DNA of 64,000 nt from Streptomyces sp. M92 (GTDB lineage Bacteria > Actinomycetota > Actinomycetes > Streptomycetales > Streptomycetaceae), in contig NZ_CP101137.1 of assembly GCF_028473745.1 (NCBI RefSeq), positions 1,736,001 through 1,800,000 of the forward strand, in the 5' to 3' direction. This document shows positions 40,233 through 51,182 of this stretch, one piece after another. Both the position numbers and the translations under genes were made by a program. The notes under the pieces were generated by a model that was not told the origin of the DNA, made no database searches, and worked only from the letters and a program-made list of their open reading frames with translations. Numbering within the stretch: position 1 is the first letter of the stretch; each line of letters begins with the position of its first letter.

Positions 40233-41252
40233 CTAACGGAGTGCCTTGAGTCGCACTCCGGCGCTCCACGCCTCCAGTTCCTCCCGGTTGACGGTGACGA
40301 CTCCGCTGAGTTTGGCGATCGCCTCCGACTCGTGGCTGAAGTTGCAGGTGGCGACGAAGAGTGCGATGTCGACCTGGTCGATGGCGCGGGCAGCCCCGGC
40401 GAACTTCTGCATGTCCGCGCTCGGTACGGTCCATCGGCCGGACCTGTTCTTGCACTGGACGGCGACGGTGCGGCCGTCGGCGGTCCGTCCGGTGATGTCG
40501 ATGCCCCTGTCGGTGCGGGCCTGCCGTACGACGACGTCCAGGCAGCCGTCGCGTCGCAGCAGGTCGGCGACGTGGTGCTCGAAAGCTCGCCAGGTCATGG
40601 CCTTGAGCTTGCTCCTGACCTCGTCGACGAGGGTGTCTCCCTCCAGGGCGGCGAGGCGGGCGTGGTGCCAGCACAGCTTGCGCTCGACGTTCTCGATGTC
40701 CTCGCGGAGTTCGATGAGCTCGCGACGGTGTTCACCGGAGGTCTCGATCAGGGTGTTGAGCATCGGCACGACGGTGTTGCCGAGGATGCGGGTGATGCGA
40801 TGGTCGATGCGGGCGTCGAGTTCGACGGAGGTGGGGGCCAGGTTTTCCACAGGCTGTGTGCGGGCCAGGTGCTCCATGTCCAGGAGGTAGACACGCACCT
40901 GACGTGCGACTTCGCTGTCGCGGAGCAGCATGGCGATGTTGAGGACGGCGCGGCGGGGGAAGAGGGCAAGGGAGCGCGTGCGCGACCGAATGCCACTGCG
41001 TTGCTTGAAGTCACTCAGTTCTGGGCCTGTCAGAACTCGGTATCCACTCGTCTCCAGCTCGTCACGGTGATCGTGGACGAGGGCGCGTACTGCTTCCACC
41101 GTGGCGTTGAAGTACGTCGCCACCATCGCCGTAGTCACATGCATGCCGTCCGGCAGCAGGGACAGTGCCTTGACGCGGTCTAGTACGTCGGTGCGTCCGA
41201 GGACGCTGCTGCGCAGGGCCGCTGATTCCAGCAGGGCCGTTTCGCTGATCAT
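40233..41252 (-). CDS. Mrr-like restriction endonuclease with N-terminal BRO/antirepressor-like region
   Basis: 339 residues from ATG 41252 (GAGAGG upstream; the frame extends to 41315). C-terminal residues about 215-330 carry the PD-(D/E)XK Mrr pattern: WRAFEHHVADLLRRDG, Asp in RGIDITGR and the QxK motif VAVQCKNR. Such domains cut methylated or foreign DNA. The N-terminal part (VTTAMVATYFNATVEAVRALV, then SLALFPRRAVLNIAMLLRDSEVARQVRVYLLD) looks like phage antirepressor/BRO-type helices. A central helical part (ERKLCWHHARLAALEG) joins them. A solitary gene between sortases and pknB, so possibly a defence gene acquired singly. Confidence 0.78.
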   Translation of the reverse strand: MISETALLESAALRSSVLGRTDVLDRVKALSLLPDGMHVTTAMVATYFNATVEAVRALVHDHRDELETSGYRVLTGPELSDFKQRSGIRSRTRSLALFPRRAVLNIAMLLRDSEVARQVRVYLLDMEHLARTQPVENLAPTSVELDARIDHRITRILGNTVVPMLNTLIETSGEHRRELIELREDIENVERKLCWHHARLAALEGDTLVDEVRSKLKAMTWRAFEHHVADLLRRDGCLDVVVRQARTDRGIDITGRTADGRTVAVQCKNRSGRWTVPSADMQKFAGAARAIDQVDIALFVATCNFSHESEAIAKLSGVVTVNREELEAWSAGVRLKALR

Positions 41253-41318
41253 GGTCGTTCCTCTCTCGGGTTGTGTGGTCACCCTGAGTAAACGAGTCAT
41301 GACATATGAAGACACGAC

Positions 41319-41354
41319 AGAGCCCCGGTCCCTCCGCCGAGGGGCCCGGGCTCT
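41319..41354 (-). terminator. pknB operon terminator
   Basis: AGAGCCCCGG...CCTC / GAGG...CCCGGGCTCT imperfect stem with at least 7 perfect outer pairs (41319-41325 with 41348-41354), 26 bp after the pknB stop. Confidence 0.65.
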
Positions 41355-41379
41355 TGCCGTTGGTGTTCTCGCGGGCGGG

Positions 41380-43389
<2,010 letters not shown>

Positions 43390-43578
43390 GGTTACTACCA
43401 GCCCTCTCCGTCGGTCCCGACCGGCATGCTTGTACGGTCGGTGGCTGCCGTCCGGCCTACCGTACCCGGCCCGCGGCGGGTGACCTGGCCAAGCCCGATA
43501 CCCGATACAGGACCGGTATCGCAACGTGCGCCTATGTGAAGGGGACGTGACGGGAGTCACGTCCTGTTCAGTGTGTGG

Positions 43579-45051
43579 TCACTTCTTGCTCTCCAGAACG
43601 GCCTCCATCACGTTCTTGGCGATCGGAGCCGCGAGGCCGCCGCCGGAGATGTCGTCGCGGTTGGCGTTCTCGTCCTCGACCACCACGGCGACGGCGACGG
43701 GCGAGCTGCCGTCCTCGGCCTTGGCGTAGGAGATGAACCAGGCGTAGGGGTTCTCGCTGTTGTCGACGCCGTGCTGTGCGGTGCCGGTCTTGCCGCCCAC
43801 GGTGACGCCGTCGATCCGTGCGTTGGTTCCCGTGCCGTCCTCGACGACGGTCTCCATCATGGACTGGAGGATCTGGGCGTTGTCCGCGGACAGCGGCTCG
43901 CTCATCTCCTCGGGGTCGGTCTTCTCGACGGTGTCGAGGTTGGGGGCCTGGAGTTCGTCGACCATGTACGGCTTCATCAGGGTGCCGTTGTTGGCGATGG
44001 CGGAGGTGACCATCGCCATCTGCAGCGGGGTGGCGGCGGTGTTGTACTGGCCGATGGCGGAGAGCGCGGTCTGCGACTTGTTCATGTCGTCGGAGAAGAC
44101 GGAGGCGCTGGAGCGGACGGGGACGAACTGCTCCTCGTTGAAGCCGAACTTCTCGGCGGTCTCCAGCATCTTGTCGTTGCCGAGGTCGGAGCCGATCTTG
44201 CCGAAGACGGTGTTGCAGGACACCCGCAGTGCCTCGCGGAGGGTGGCGTCCTCGCAGGGGAGGTCGCCCTCGTTGGGCAGTTCGGTGGTGGTGCCGGGCA
44301 TGGTCCAGGGCAGCGGGGAGTCGGTCTTCTCGTTGGCCGAGTCGTACAGGCCGTGTTCCAGGGCGGCGGCCGCGGTGAGCACCTTGAAGGTGGAGCCGGG
44401 CGGGTAGACCTCGCGCAGGGCGCGGTTGAGCATCGGGTCGTCGGGGTTGTTCTTCTTCTGCAGCTGGTTCCAGGCCTCGCCGGCGGCTCCGTCGCTGCCC
44501 GCGATGGCGGTGGGGTCGTACGAGGGGTAGGAGGCCATCGAGAGGATCTTGCCGGTGGACGGTTCGATGGCGACGACGGCGCCCTTGCCGCCCTGCTTCT
44601 TCAGTCCGTCGTAGGCGGCTTTCTGGGCGGCGCTGTTGAGGGTGGTGACGACGTTGCCGCCCTCGCGCTGCTTGCCGGTGATCATGTCGAGGGTGTTGCG
44701 GAAGAAGAGCCGGTCGTCGTTGCCGGTGAGGATGCCGTCGTTGATCGCTTCGAGCTGGGTGGCGCCGTAGGCCTGGGAGACGTAGCCGGTGACGGGCGCC
44801 CACATGGCGCCGTCCTTGTAGGTGCGCTTGTACTTGAAGTCGCCGTCGGTGGTGGCGTGGCCGGTGATGGCCTTGCCGTTGACGATGATGTCGCCGCGGG
44901 GGCTGGCGTACCGCTCGATGGCGACGCGGCGGTTGTGCTCGTCTTCCTTGAGCTCGTCGGCCTGGACGTACTGGAGCCAGTTGTCGCGGATGAGCAGGGT
45001 GAGGACGAGGAGGCCGCAGAAGAGCGCGATGCGGCGCAGTGGCTTGTTCAC
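43579..45051 (-). CDS. pbpA: Class B penicillin-binding protein PbpA
   Basis: 490 residues, GTG 45051 overlapping the rodA stop (GTGA). A transpeptidase anchored by one N-terminal helix (IALFCGLLVLTLLI). Active-site motifs: SxxK in PPGSTFKVL, SxN in VSCNTVFGK and KTG in GGKTGTAQHG. It crosslinks peptidoglycan with its partner RodA. 189 bp separate it from pknB, so pknB may also have its own promoter. Confidence 0.95.
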   Translation of the reverse strand: MNKPLRRIALFCGLLVLTLLIRDNWLQYVQADELKEDEHNRRVAIERYASPRGDIIVNGKAITGHATTDGDFKYKRTYKDGAMWAPVTGYVSQAYGATQLEAINDGILTGNDDRLFFRNTLDMITGKQREGGNVVTTLNSAAQKAAYDGLKKQGGKGAVVAIEPSTGKILSMASYPSYDPTAIAGSDGAAGEAWNQLQKKNNPDDPMLNRALREVYPPGSTFKVLTAAAALEHGLYDSANEKTDSPLPWTMPGTTTELPNEGDLPCEDATLREALRVSCNTVFGKIGSDLGNDKMLETAEKFGFNEEQFVPVRSSASVFSDDMNKSQTALSAIGQYNTAATPLQMAMVTSAIANNGTLMKPYMVDELQAPNLDTVEKTDPEEMSEPLSADNAQILQSMMETVVEDGTGTNARIDGVTVGGKTGTAQHGVDNSENPYAWFISYAKAEDGSSPVAVAVVVEDENANRDDISGGGLAAPIAKNVMEAVLESKK

Positions 45052-46484
45052 GGGCGGACCACCTGGGTCATCTCGGCGTCGGGGTTCGCGGGTGCCGCGG
45101 GTGCGGGTCTGCGAGCCGTGTCGCTGATGCGCAGCAGGATGCCGATCAGGGCCCAGTTGGCGATGACGGAGGAGCCTCCGTAGGCCAGGAAGGGCATGGT
45201 CATGCCGGTGAGCGGGATGAGGCCCATGACGCCGCCGGCGACGACGAAGACCTGGAGGGCGAAGGCGCCGGAGAGGCCGATGGCGAGGAGCTTGCCGAAG
45301 GGGTCGCGGGCGGCGAGGGCGGTGCGTACGCCGCGCTCGACGATGAGGGCGTAGAGCAGGAGCAGTGCCATGAGGCCGGCCAGGCCCAGTTCCTCGCCGA
45401 AGGTGGCGAGGATGAAGTCGGAGTTGGCGGCGAACCGGATCAGGTCGGAGTGGCCCTGGCCCCAGCCGGAGCCGAGGGTGCCGCCGGAGCCGAAGGCCCA
45501 CAGGGCCTGCATGGCCTGTTCGGAGTGGCCGCCCTGGCCGGCGCGGGAGAGCGTGTACTCCTTCATCGGGTCGAGCCAGGCGTCGACGCGCTGCTTGATG
45601 TGGGGTTCGAAGCTGGCGACGCCGACGGCGCCGACGGCGGACATCAGCAGGCCGAAGACGATCCAGCTGGTGCGCTCGGTGGCGACGTACAGCATGATCA
45701 CGAACATGCCGAAGAACAGCAGCGAGGTGCCGAGGTCGGTCTCGAAGACCAGGATGAGGATGGAGACCATCCAGACGACCAGGATGGGGCCGAGGTCGCG
45801 GCCGCGGGGCAGGTAGAGGCCCATGAAGCGGCGGCTGGCGAGGGCGAGCGCGTCGCGCTTGACCATCAGGTAGCCGGCGAAGAACACGGCCAGCACGATC
45901 TTGGCGAACTCGCCCGGCTGGATGGAGAAGGAGCCGACCTGGATCCAGATCCGGGCGCCGAAGACGTCGCGGCCGAGGCCCGGCACCAGCGGGAGCAGCA
46001 GCAGGATGAGGGCGCCGACCATGGAGATGTAGGTGTAGCGCTGCAGGACGCGGTGGTCCTTGAGGAAGATCAGCACGGCGACGAACAGGGCGATGCCCAT
46101 CGCGGTGTACATCAGCTGGCGGGGTGCGGCGTTGCCGGCCTGGTCGATGGACTGGAGGAGTTCGGACTGGTCCAGGCGCCAGATCGCGACGAGTCCGAGT
46201 CCGTTGAGGAGGGTGGCCAGGGGCAGCATCAGCGGGTCCGCGTAGGGCGCGAACTTGCGTACGACTAGGTGGCCGACGCCGGCCAGCAGGCCGAGGCCGA
46301 GGCCGTAGCTCAGCAGGCCGGCGGGCACCTCGTCGTTGATGGCCAGTCCCACGTTGGCGTACGCGAAGACCGGGATGAGGACGGCGAACACGAGCAGCGC
46401 CAGCTCGGTGTTGCGCCGGCTCGGCGCGCCGATGGCGCCGATCGTGGACGTGTGGTGCGTCGGCGAGTTGGAAGTACTGCTCAT
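45048..46484 (-). CDS. rodA: RodA/FtsW-family peptidoglycan glycosyltransferase
   Basis: 478 residues of the SEDS family with about 11-12 transmembrane helices, which polymerises lipid II. SEDS signatures: WIQVGSFSIQPGEFAKI, VFETDLGTSLLFFG and MPFLAYGGSSVIANW. Coupled to pbpA by a 4-nt overlap, the typical SEDS-PBP pairing. Confidence 0.95.
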   Translation of the reverse strand: MSSTSNSPTHHTSTIGAIGAPSRRNTELALLVFAVLIPVFAYANVGLAINDEVPAGLLSYGLGLGLLAGVGHLVVRKFAPYADPLMLPLATLLNGLGLVAIWRLDQSELLQSIDQAGNAAPRQLMYTAMGIALFVAVLIFLKDHRVLQRYTYISMVGALILLLLPLVPGLGRDVFGARIWIQVGSFSIQPGEFAKIVLAVFFAGYLMVKRDALALASRRFMGLYLPRGRDLGPILVVWMVSILILVFETDLGTSLLFFGMFVIMLYVATERTSWIVFGLLMSAVGAVGVASFEPHIKQRVDAWLDPMKEYTLSRAGQGGHSEQAMQALWAFGSGGTLGSGWGQGHSDLIRFAANSDFILATFGEELGLAGLMALLLLYALIVERGVRTALAARDPFGKLLAIGLSGAFALQVFVVAGGVMGLIPLTGMTMPFLAYGGSSVIANWALIGILLRISDTARRPAPAAPANPDAEMTQVVRP

Positions 46485-46511
46485 CGGGTGACGGTGCCTC
46501 TCACGGCTTGC

Positions 46512-48086
46512 CTACTGCTTACCGCACAGCGAGACGACCTTCTGCTCTTCCTCCGAGAGGGTCGGGCCGGGGCCAGGAGTGGGTGCGGTCGTGGACGGGG
46601 GCTCGGACGATTCGGGTGCCTTCGGCGTTCCCGACGTGCTCGGGCTCGGTGAGGCCTTGGACGTGAAGGAGGCGGGTGTGGTTCCCGTGGTGCCTCCGGC
46701 CTGGCCCTGGCCCGTCTTCGCGTTCTGCTCGTTCTTGGCGTCCTGCTCGTTCTTCGCGTTCTGCGCGGCGCGGCGCTCGGCCTGCTTCTTGCAGGCGGAG
46801 GCCTGGACGGCCAGTTCCTCGATCTTGGCGCGCGCGTCGGCGAGGTCGCCTTCGGGCATGGTGGCCTCGACCAGTTTCTGCTGGTAGGGCGGCAGGTACT
46901 TGAGTTCGATCTCGGGGTGGTCCTTCTGGACCTTGGAGAGCGAGACCCAGGCGAGGTCCTGGCTGATGCCCCGGTACAGCGCGAGGTGGTCGTCCTTGGT
47001 GCCGACGTAGTACTGGGTCTGGGTCCAGCGCCAGCCGCCGTACATGCCGCCGCCGATGACGGCGAGGGCGAGCACCGTGTAGAGGGATCGCTTGAGCCAC
47101 TTGCGGTTCTTGCGGGGTTTGACGAAGTCGTCGGGGCCGTAGTCGTCGAAGTCGCCGGCGGGGACGAAGCCGGTGGTGTCGCCGCTGCCGGGCGGGCCGA
47201 ACTCGCCGCCGCCGTGCCGGCCGCCGCCCTGGCGGCCGAGGCCGGCGGCGCGGCCGGCCGGGGTCTGCATGATGCCGTTGTCGCCGAACTGGGCCTGGTT
47301 CTCGGCGACGGCGCCGACCACGACCGGGGTGTCGGACAGCTGCCCGGCGAGGGTGTCGCCGGTGTCGAGGTCGAGGACGTCGGCGACGATGACGGTGATG
47401 TTGTCGGGGCCGCCGCCGCGCAGCGCGAGCTGGATCAGCTCCTGCACGGTCTCCTGGGGGCCCTGGTAGCTGGCGAGGGTGTCCTCCATCGTCTGGTGGG
47501 AGACGACGCCGGACAGTCCGTCGGAGCAGATGAGGTAGCGGTCGCCGGCCCGCACCTCGCGGATGGACAGGTCGGGTTCGACGTGGTCGCCGCTGCCGAG
47601 CGCCCGCATCAGCAGGGAGCGCTGCGGGTGGGTGCCGGCCTCCTCCTCGGTGATGCGGCCCTCGTCGACGAGGCGCTGCACCCAGGTGTGGTCCTGCGTG
47701 ATCTGGGTGAGGACGCCGTCGCGCAGGAGGTAGGCGCGGGAGTCGCCGACGTGGACGAGGCCGAGGCGCTGGCCGGTCCACAGCAGGGCGGTGAGGGTGG
47801 TGCCCATGCCCTCCAGGGCGGGGTCCTCCTCGACCATCTGCCGCAGCTGGTCGTTGGCGCGCTGCACGGCGTGACCGAGGGAGGTGAGGACGTCGGAGCC
47901 GGGCACGTCGTCGTCGAGGGCGACGATGGTGGAGATCACCTCGGAAGAGGCGACCTCGCCGGCGGCCTGGCCGCCCATGCCGTCGGCGATGGCGAGCAGG
48001 CGGGGACCGGCGTAGCCGGAGTCCTCGTTGCCCTCCCGGATCATGCCCTTGTGGGAACCGGCGGCGAAGCGCAGTGACAGACTCAT
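46512..48086 (-). CDS. pstP: PP2C-family protein phosphatase PstP
   Basis: 524 residues from ATG 48086. The PP2C domain (1-240) has metal ligands in GNEDSGYAG, AIADGMGGQAAGE, DGLSGVV and GGPDNITVIVAD. A linker, one transmembrane helix (SLYTVLALAVIGGGMYGGW) and an extracellular tail with Lys/Gln/Asn repeats and two Cys follow. It dephosphorylates PknB and its substrates. The extracellular part is longer than in many homologues. Confidence 0.94.
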   Translation of the reverse strand: MSLSLRFAAGSHKGMIREGNEDSGYAGPRLLAIADGMGGQAAGEVASSEVISTIVALDDDVPGSDVLTSLGHAVQRANDQLRQMVEEDPALEGMGTTLTALLWTGQRLGLVHVGDSRAYLLRDGVLTQITQDHTWVQRLVDEGRITEEEAGTHPQRSLLMRALGSGDHVEPDLSIREVRAGDRYLICSDGLSGVVSHQTMEDTLASYQGPQETVQELIQLALRGGGPDNITVIVADVLDLDTGDTLAGQLSDTPVVVGAVAENQAQFGDNGIMQTPAGRAAGLGRQGGGRHGGGEFGPPGSGDTTGFVPAGDFDDYGPDDFVKPRKNRKWLKRSLYTVLALAVIGGGMYGGWRWTQTQYYVGTKDDHLALYRGISQDLAWVSLSKVQKDHPEIELKYLPPYQQKLVEATMPEGDLADARAKIEELAVQASACKKQAERRAAQNAKNEQDAKNEQNAKTGQGQAGGTTGTTPASFTSKASPSPSTSGTPKAPESSEPPSTTAPTPGPGPTLSEEEQKVVSLCGKQ

Positions 48087-48230
48087 GCCCACCTCGCCCG
48101 TCGGCTGCTCCGGGTACAGCCGGTCGTGTCGAGCCACACTGCCCACCCTCCGGTCGGGAGCGCGCCGGGGCCCGGGATGCCGGCCGCCGGTGCGTGCTCG
48201 CTCCGCTCGCGCTCAATCATTGGTGTAGCA

Positions 48231-48749
48231 CTACTTCCGCAGCTCGATGACGGTCTTGCCGATGCGGATCGGCGCACCCAGCGAAATCGGTGTGGGGGTC
48301 GTCAGCCGGGACCGGTCCAGGTAGGTGCCGTTGGTGGAGCCCAGGTCCTCGACGATCCACTGGCCGTTCTGGTCCGGGTAGATCCTGGCATGGCGGCTGG
48401 AGGCGTAGTCGTCGTCCAGCACGATCGTCGAGTCGTGTGCCCGGCCGAGCGTGATGGTCTGGCCCTGGAGGGCAACGGTGGTGCCGGTGAGGGTGCCCTC
48501 CGTGACGACCAGCTTGGTGGGGGCGCCGCGGCGTCCCCGGCCGCCGCCGGACTGCTGGCGCTGCGGCGGTGGTGCCTGGCCCTGGCGCGCGGCGGCCTGC
48601 TGCGGCCGGTCGGCGCCGCGCCGCGCTCCGCGCTGGGTGACCCGCGTGCCGAACAGGTCGCTGCGGATGACCTGCACGGCCACGATCACGAACAGCCACA
48701 GTACGGCCAGGAAACCCAGCCGCATGACCGTGAGGGTCAGCTCTGACAT
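48231..48749 (-). CDS. fhaB: FHA-domain membrane protein FhaB/FipA-like
   Basis: 172 residues: an N-terminal transmembrane helix (VMRLGFLAVLWLFVIVAVQVI), a Gln/Arg/Gly-rich linker and an FHA domain (LGRAHDSTIVLDDDYASSRHARIY, LGSTNGTYLD) that reads phosphothreonine. In mycobacteria the homologue is PknA/B-regulated and acts in division. Ten bp after fhaA; 144 bp before pstP. Confidence 0.92.
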   Translation of the reverse strand: MSELTLTVMRLGFLAVLWLFVIVAVQVIRSDLFGTRVTQRGARRGADRPQQAAARQGQAPPPQRQQSGGGRGRRGAPTKLVVTEGTLTGTTVALQGQTITLGRAHDSTIVLDDDYASSRHARIYPDQNGQWIVEDLGSTNGTYLDRSRLTTPTPISLGAPIRIGKTVIELRK

Positions 48750-48759
48750 TGCCCCCGGA

Positions 48760-49638
48760 TCACCCTTCGGCTTGCCTATAGATAACGGTGGTGCTGCCCA
48801 CGACGATCCGCGAGCCGTCGCGGAGCGTAGCGCGGGTGGTGTGCTGCCCGTCCACCACGATGCCGTTGGTGGACCCGAGATCCTGGATCGTCGAGGGCGT
48901 TCCGGTCCGGATCTCGCAGTGCCGGCGGCTCACGCCGGGGTCGTCGATCCGCACGTCGGCCTCGGTGCTGCGTCCGAGCACGAGGGTCGCGCGGGAGATC
49001 TGATGGCGGGTGCCGTTGATCTCGATCCAGTGGCGGGTGCGTCCGCCGGCCGCGGGGGCGGCCGGGGGCTGCTGGCCGCCCGCGGGCTGCGGGTAGCCGT
49101 AGCCGCCGGGGCGGCCACCGGGTGGCGGCGCGCTCGGCATGGGCGGGGCGCCGGCGGGCGGGGCGGCCGGCGGATAGCCGTAACCGCCGGGTGCGCCGGG
49201 GCGTCCGGTCGGGGCGGGGGGCGCGGCGGGGCCGGCGGGTCCCGGGCCGCCCTGGTGGCTGCTGGAGGAGGCGAGCGTACGGCTGCGCACCCGGTACAGG
49301 CCGGTGTCGAGGTCGTCCGCCTTCTCCAGGTGGACCTTGATCGGTCCCATGAAGGTGTAGCGCTGCTGCTTGGCGTAGTCGCGGACCATGCCGGCCAGCT
49401 CGTCGCCGAGCTGGCCGGAGTAGGGGCTGAGGCGCTCGAAGTCGGGCGTGCTCAGCTCCACGATGAAGTCGTTGGGTACGACGGTGCGGTCCCGGTTCCA
49501 GATGGTCGCGTTGTTGTCGCATTCGCGCTGGAGTGCTCCCGCGATCTCCACGGGCTGCACCTCGGACTTGAACACCTTCGCGAAGGTGCCGTTGACCAGA
49601 CCTTCGAGACGCTGCTCGAACTTCTTCAGGACTCCCAT
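48760..49638 (-). CDS. fhaA: FHA-domain protein FhaA (DUF3662)
   Basis: 292 residues: an N-terminal DUF3662 domain (about 1-120; KKFEQRLEGLVNGTFAKVFKS), a Pro/Gly/Tyr linker (GGYGYP repeats) and a C-terminal FHA domain (LGRSTEADVRIDDPGVSRRHCEI, LGSTNGIVVDG). FhaA binds phosphorylated partners such as the MurJ-type flippase and acts in wall synthesis. First gene of the operon; an unusual 15-bp repeat lies upstream. Confidence 0.94.
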   Translation of the reverse strand: MGVLKKFEQRLEGLVNGTFAKVFKSEVQPVEIAGALQRECDNNATIWNRDRTVVPNDFIVELSTPDFERLSPYSGQLGDELAGMVRDYAKQQRYTFMGPIKVHLEKADDLDTGLYRVRSRTLASSSSHQGGPGPAGPAAPPAPTGRPGAPGGYGYPPAAPPAGAPPMPSAPPPGGRPGGYGYPQPAGGQQPPAAPAAGGRTRHWIEINGTRHQISRATLVLGRSTEADVRIDDPGVSRRHCEIRTGTPSTIQDLGSTNGIVVDGQHTTRATLRDGSRIVVGSTTVIYRQAEG

Positions 49639-50122
49639 GGGGCACCTCCTCCGTCGACGCCGTCCTGTCCGCTGCCTTGCGTACTGCTGTGTCGCGTACT
49701 GCTTTCCTGCGTACTTCCCGCGTGCGTACCGCTCACGCGCGCACTGTCCACCTGGTACTGCTTACTGATCGTATCCACGCGCCGGTCGATCGGCTGGTTC
49801 CCCCTGTCGGCCCGGTCGACGGTGTCGACGCCTCCCGGTACTCATGCCCAGGATCGTAGAGGCGGCCGCAGACCAGTGTCCCGCACGTGGCCGTGGACCC
49901 CGACCGGCTCCTGGACGGATGCGCCGGACCGGTACGAGGTTGATACGTGAACGGCCGGCGGCCGGGACGAGTGCCCGAAGGAGGGCGGGCGTCCCGGTTC
50001 CCCTGCCCTTGCCCGCCCGTCCCCGCCGGGAAAGGGATGTGAAACCACCCCGTACAGCGTGCTAATGTTCTCGTGTCGGAAGGCGCCGGACCGCAAGGAA
50101 AGGCCCCGAGGACACACCCAAT
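49639..50122. promoter_or_regulatory. fhaA / tRNA-Leu divergent region
   Basis: 484 bp without a supported gene. It contains the 15-bp repeats at 49679-49753 on the fhaA side, and a likely tRNA-Leu promoter: TAATGT (50063-50068) with GTGAAA about 18 bp upstream (50039-50044). Confidence 0.45.
49679..49753. repeat. 15-bp period repeat upstream of fhaA
   Basis: GCGTAC starts at 49679, 49694, 49709 and 49724, with a one-mismatch GCGCAC at 49739, an exact 15-bp spacing; the unit is roughly GCGTACTGCTNNNNN. On the plus strand this reads as weak RTAxx pentapeptides, but no gene is likely. Confidence 0.7.
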
Positions 50123-50209
50123 GCGCGGGTGGCGGAATAGGCAGACGCGCTGGATTCAGGTTCCAGTGCCCGCAAGGGCGTGGGGGTTCAACTCCCCCCT
50201 CGCGCACCA
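50123..50209 (+). tRNA. tRNA-Leu (anticodon CAG)
   Basis: Long class II tRNA: acceptor GCGCGGG / CTCGCGC with one G-T pair, anticodon stem CTGGA/TCCAG with loop TTCAGGT and CAG at 50157-50159, a variable arm (GCCCGCAAGGGC), T-arm GGGGGTTCAACTCCCCC and an encoded CCA (50207-50209). Confidence 0.96.
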
Positions 50210-50243
50210 GGGAGCACCGAAGAAAGTGCTCCAGTTGCACCGA

Positions 50244-50283
50244 CGGAACGGGCGGCATCGTGATCACGATGCCGCCCGTTCCG
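50244..50283 (+). terminator. tRNA-Leu terminator, perfect 40-bp palindrome
   Basis: CGGAACGGGCGGCATCGTGA is followed directly by its exact reverse complement, with no unpaired loop. 34 bp after the tRNA. Confidence 0.85.
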
Positions 50284-50395
50284 CTGTGTGTGGCGAGAAA
50301 CACGCGGTCAGTTTTTGGGGCGCGAGGATCTTCGGCTGTTCTGCTGCGGCCTGGTTTCCCTTCCCCGGGCTACTGGCGGGCTTGTGAGGAACGTC

Positions 50396-50842
50396 TCAGG
50401 GCTGGGTGAGGTAGCCCTCGGGGGTCCAGGTGCCCAGTGGCTTGGTCTTGCGGCGACGGGTGGGTCGGCGGTGGCGAGTTGGAAGGCCGGCAAGAGGGTC
50501 CGGGCGGCGATACTTCGGAGCCGTACTGGAGGGGCTGCCGGAGATCGGCGCCGGATTCCGGCGGGACAGTGATGGTCTTCCGGCTGGGGCACATGACGCG
50601 ACGATGGCCTCCGGATCGCGCCCACTGTGGATGCGACGGCGGACGACGGCGTAGGCGGCCTCGAAGCCGCCGTCGTGATCGGGGCAGCGGCGTAGACCGA
50701 GTCGCTGGCGCACCTCGTCGGAGAGCGCGAAGTACAGCAGGTCCGTGACAGCGGTGCGCAGGATGACGCCGCTGCGTGCGGCGGTCAGGCATATGCCGAC
50801 CAGGGGGCCTCCACCGGAAGGGCCTCGACCGGATGGGTGCAA
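50396..50842 (-). pseudogene. Possible degenerate ORF in the tRNA-Leu junction
   Basis: A 148-codon frame whose middle (RTAVTDLLYFALSDEVRQRLGLRR, in pieces, then DGGFEAAYAVVRRRI) reads like a real protein, whereas both ends are Arg/Pro-rich and look non-coding. It may be a fragment of a transposase or other mobile gene, but I do not recognise the family. Its position beside a tRNA is where relics of integration are expected. Confidence 0.3.
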
Positions 50843-51105
50843 GGGCTACCTGGCCTGCGCGCGACGAGCGGTTCGAGACCGGTGCGGCCGAAGCCGCCGT
50901 CCCGACGTTGCGTGCGCACAGTGGGTGGTCGTGGAGACTACACCGGATAAGCCTGATGTTTCTGTGTCCGCTCAACCGGTGCCCTTAATACTGGTGCTCG
51001 GTGCGGGGACTCACCCTCGCAGAGTTCTGGGAAGGGCGCGGAGGTGCCGAAACACTAATTGCCGGGGGCGGACTTGCCATCGACAGTCGTGTGGTCAGAG
51101 AACAC

Positions 51106-51133
51106 TTGAGTGAGCCGTTCCATTCCGTACCTT
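51106..51133 (+). promoter_or_regulatory. Candidate promoter of the peptide cluster
   Basis: TTGAGT (51106-51111) and TACCTT (51128-51133), 16-bp spacer, about 50 bp before the first gene. The only good pair seen in the junction region. Confidence 0.45.
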
Positions 51134-51182
51134 ATCGGAATCTCGGACGGTGCCGGGCCTACTGCGAAAGGAGAAGGACATC

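Larger units (their letters stand above)
50284..51182. other. Gene-poor junction between tRNA-Leu and the peptide cluster
   Basis: 899 bp. Only one questionable minus-strand frame (50396-50842) is seen. A cluster promoter is plausible at its right end: TTGAGT (51106-51111) and TACCTT (51128-51133), 16 bp apart. No inverted-repeat ends of an insertion sequence are obvious. Confidence 0.5.

Noticed and set aside
49677..49859. Small plus-strand frame with RTAxx repeats
   Set aside because: Pattern follows from the 15-bp DNA repeat; no good start context or known family.
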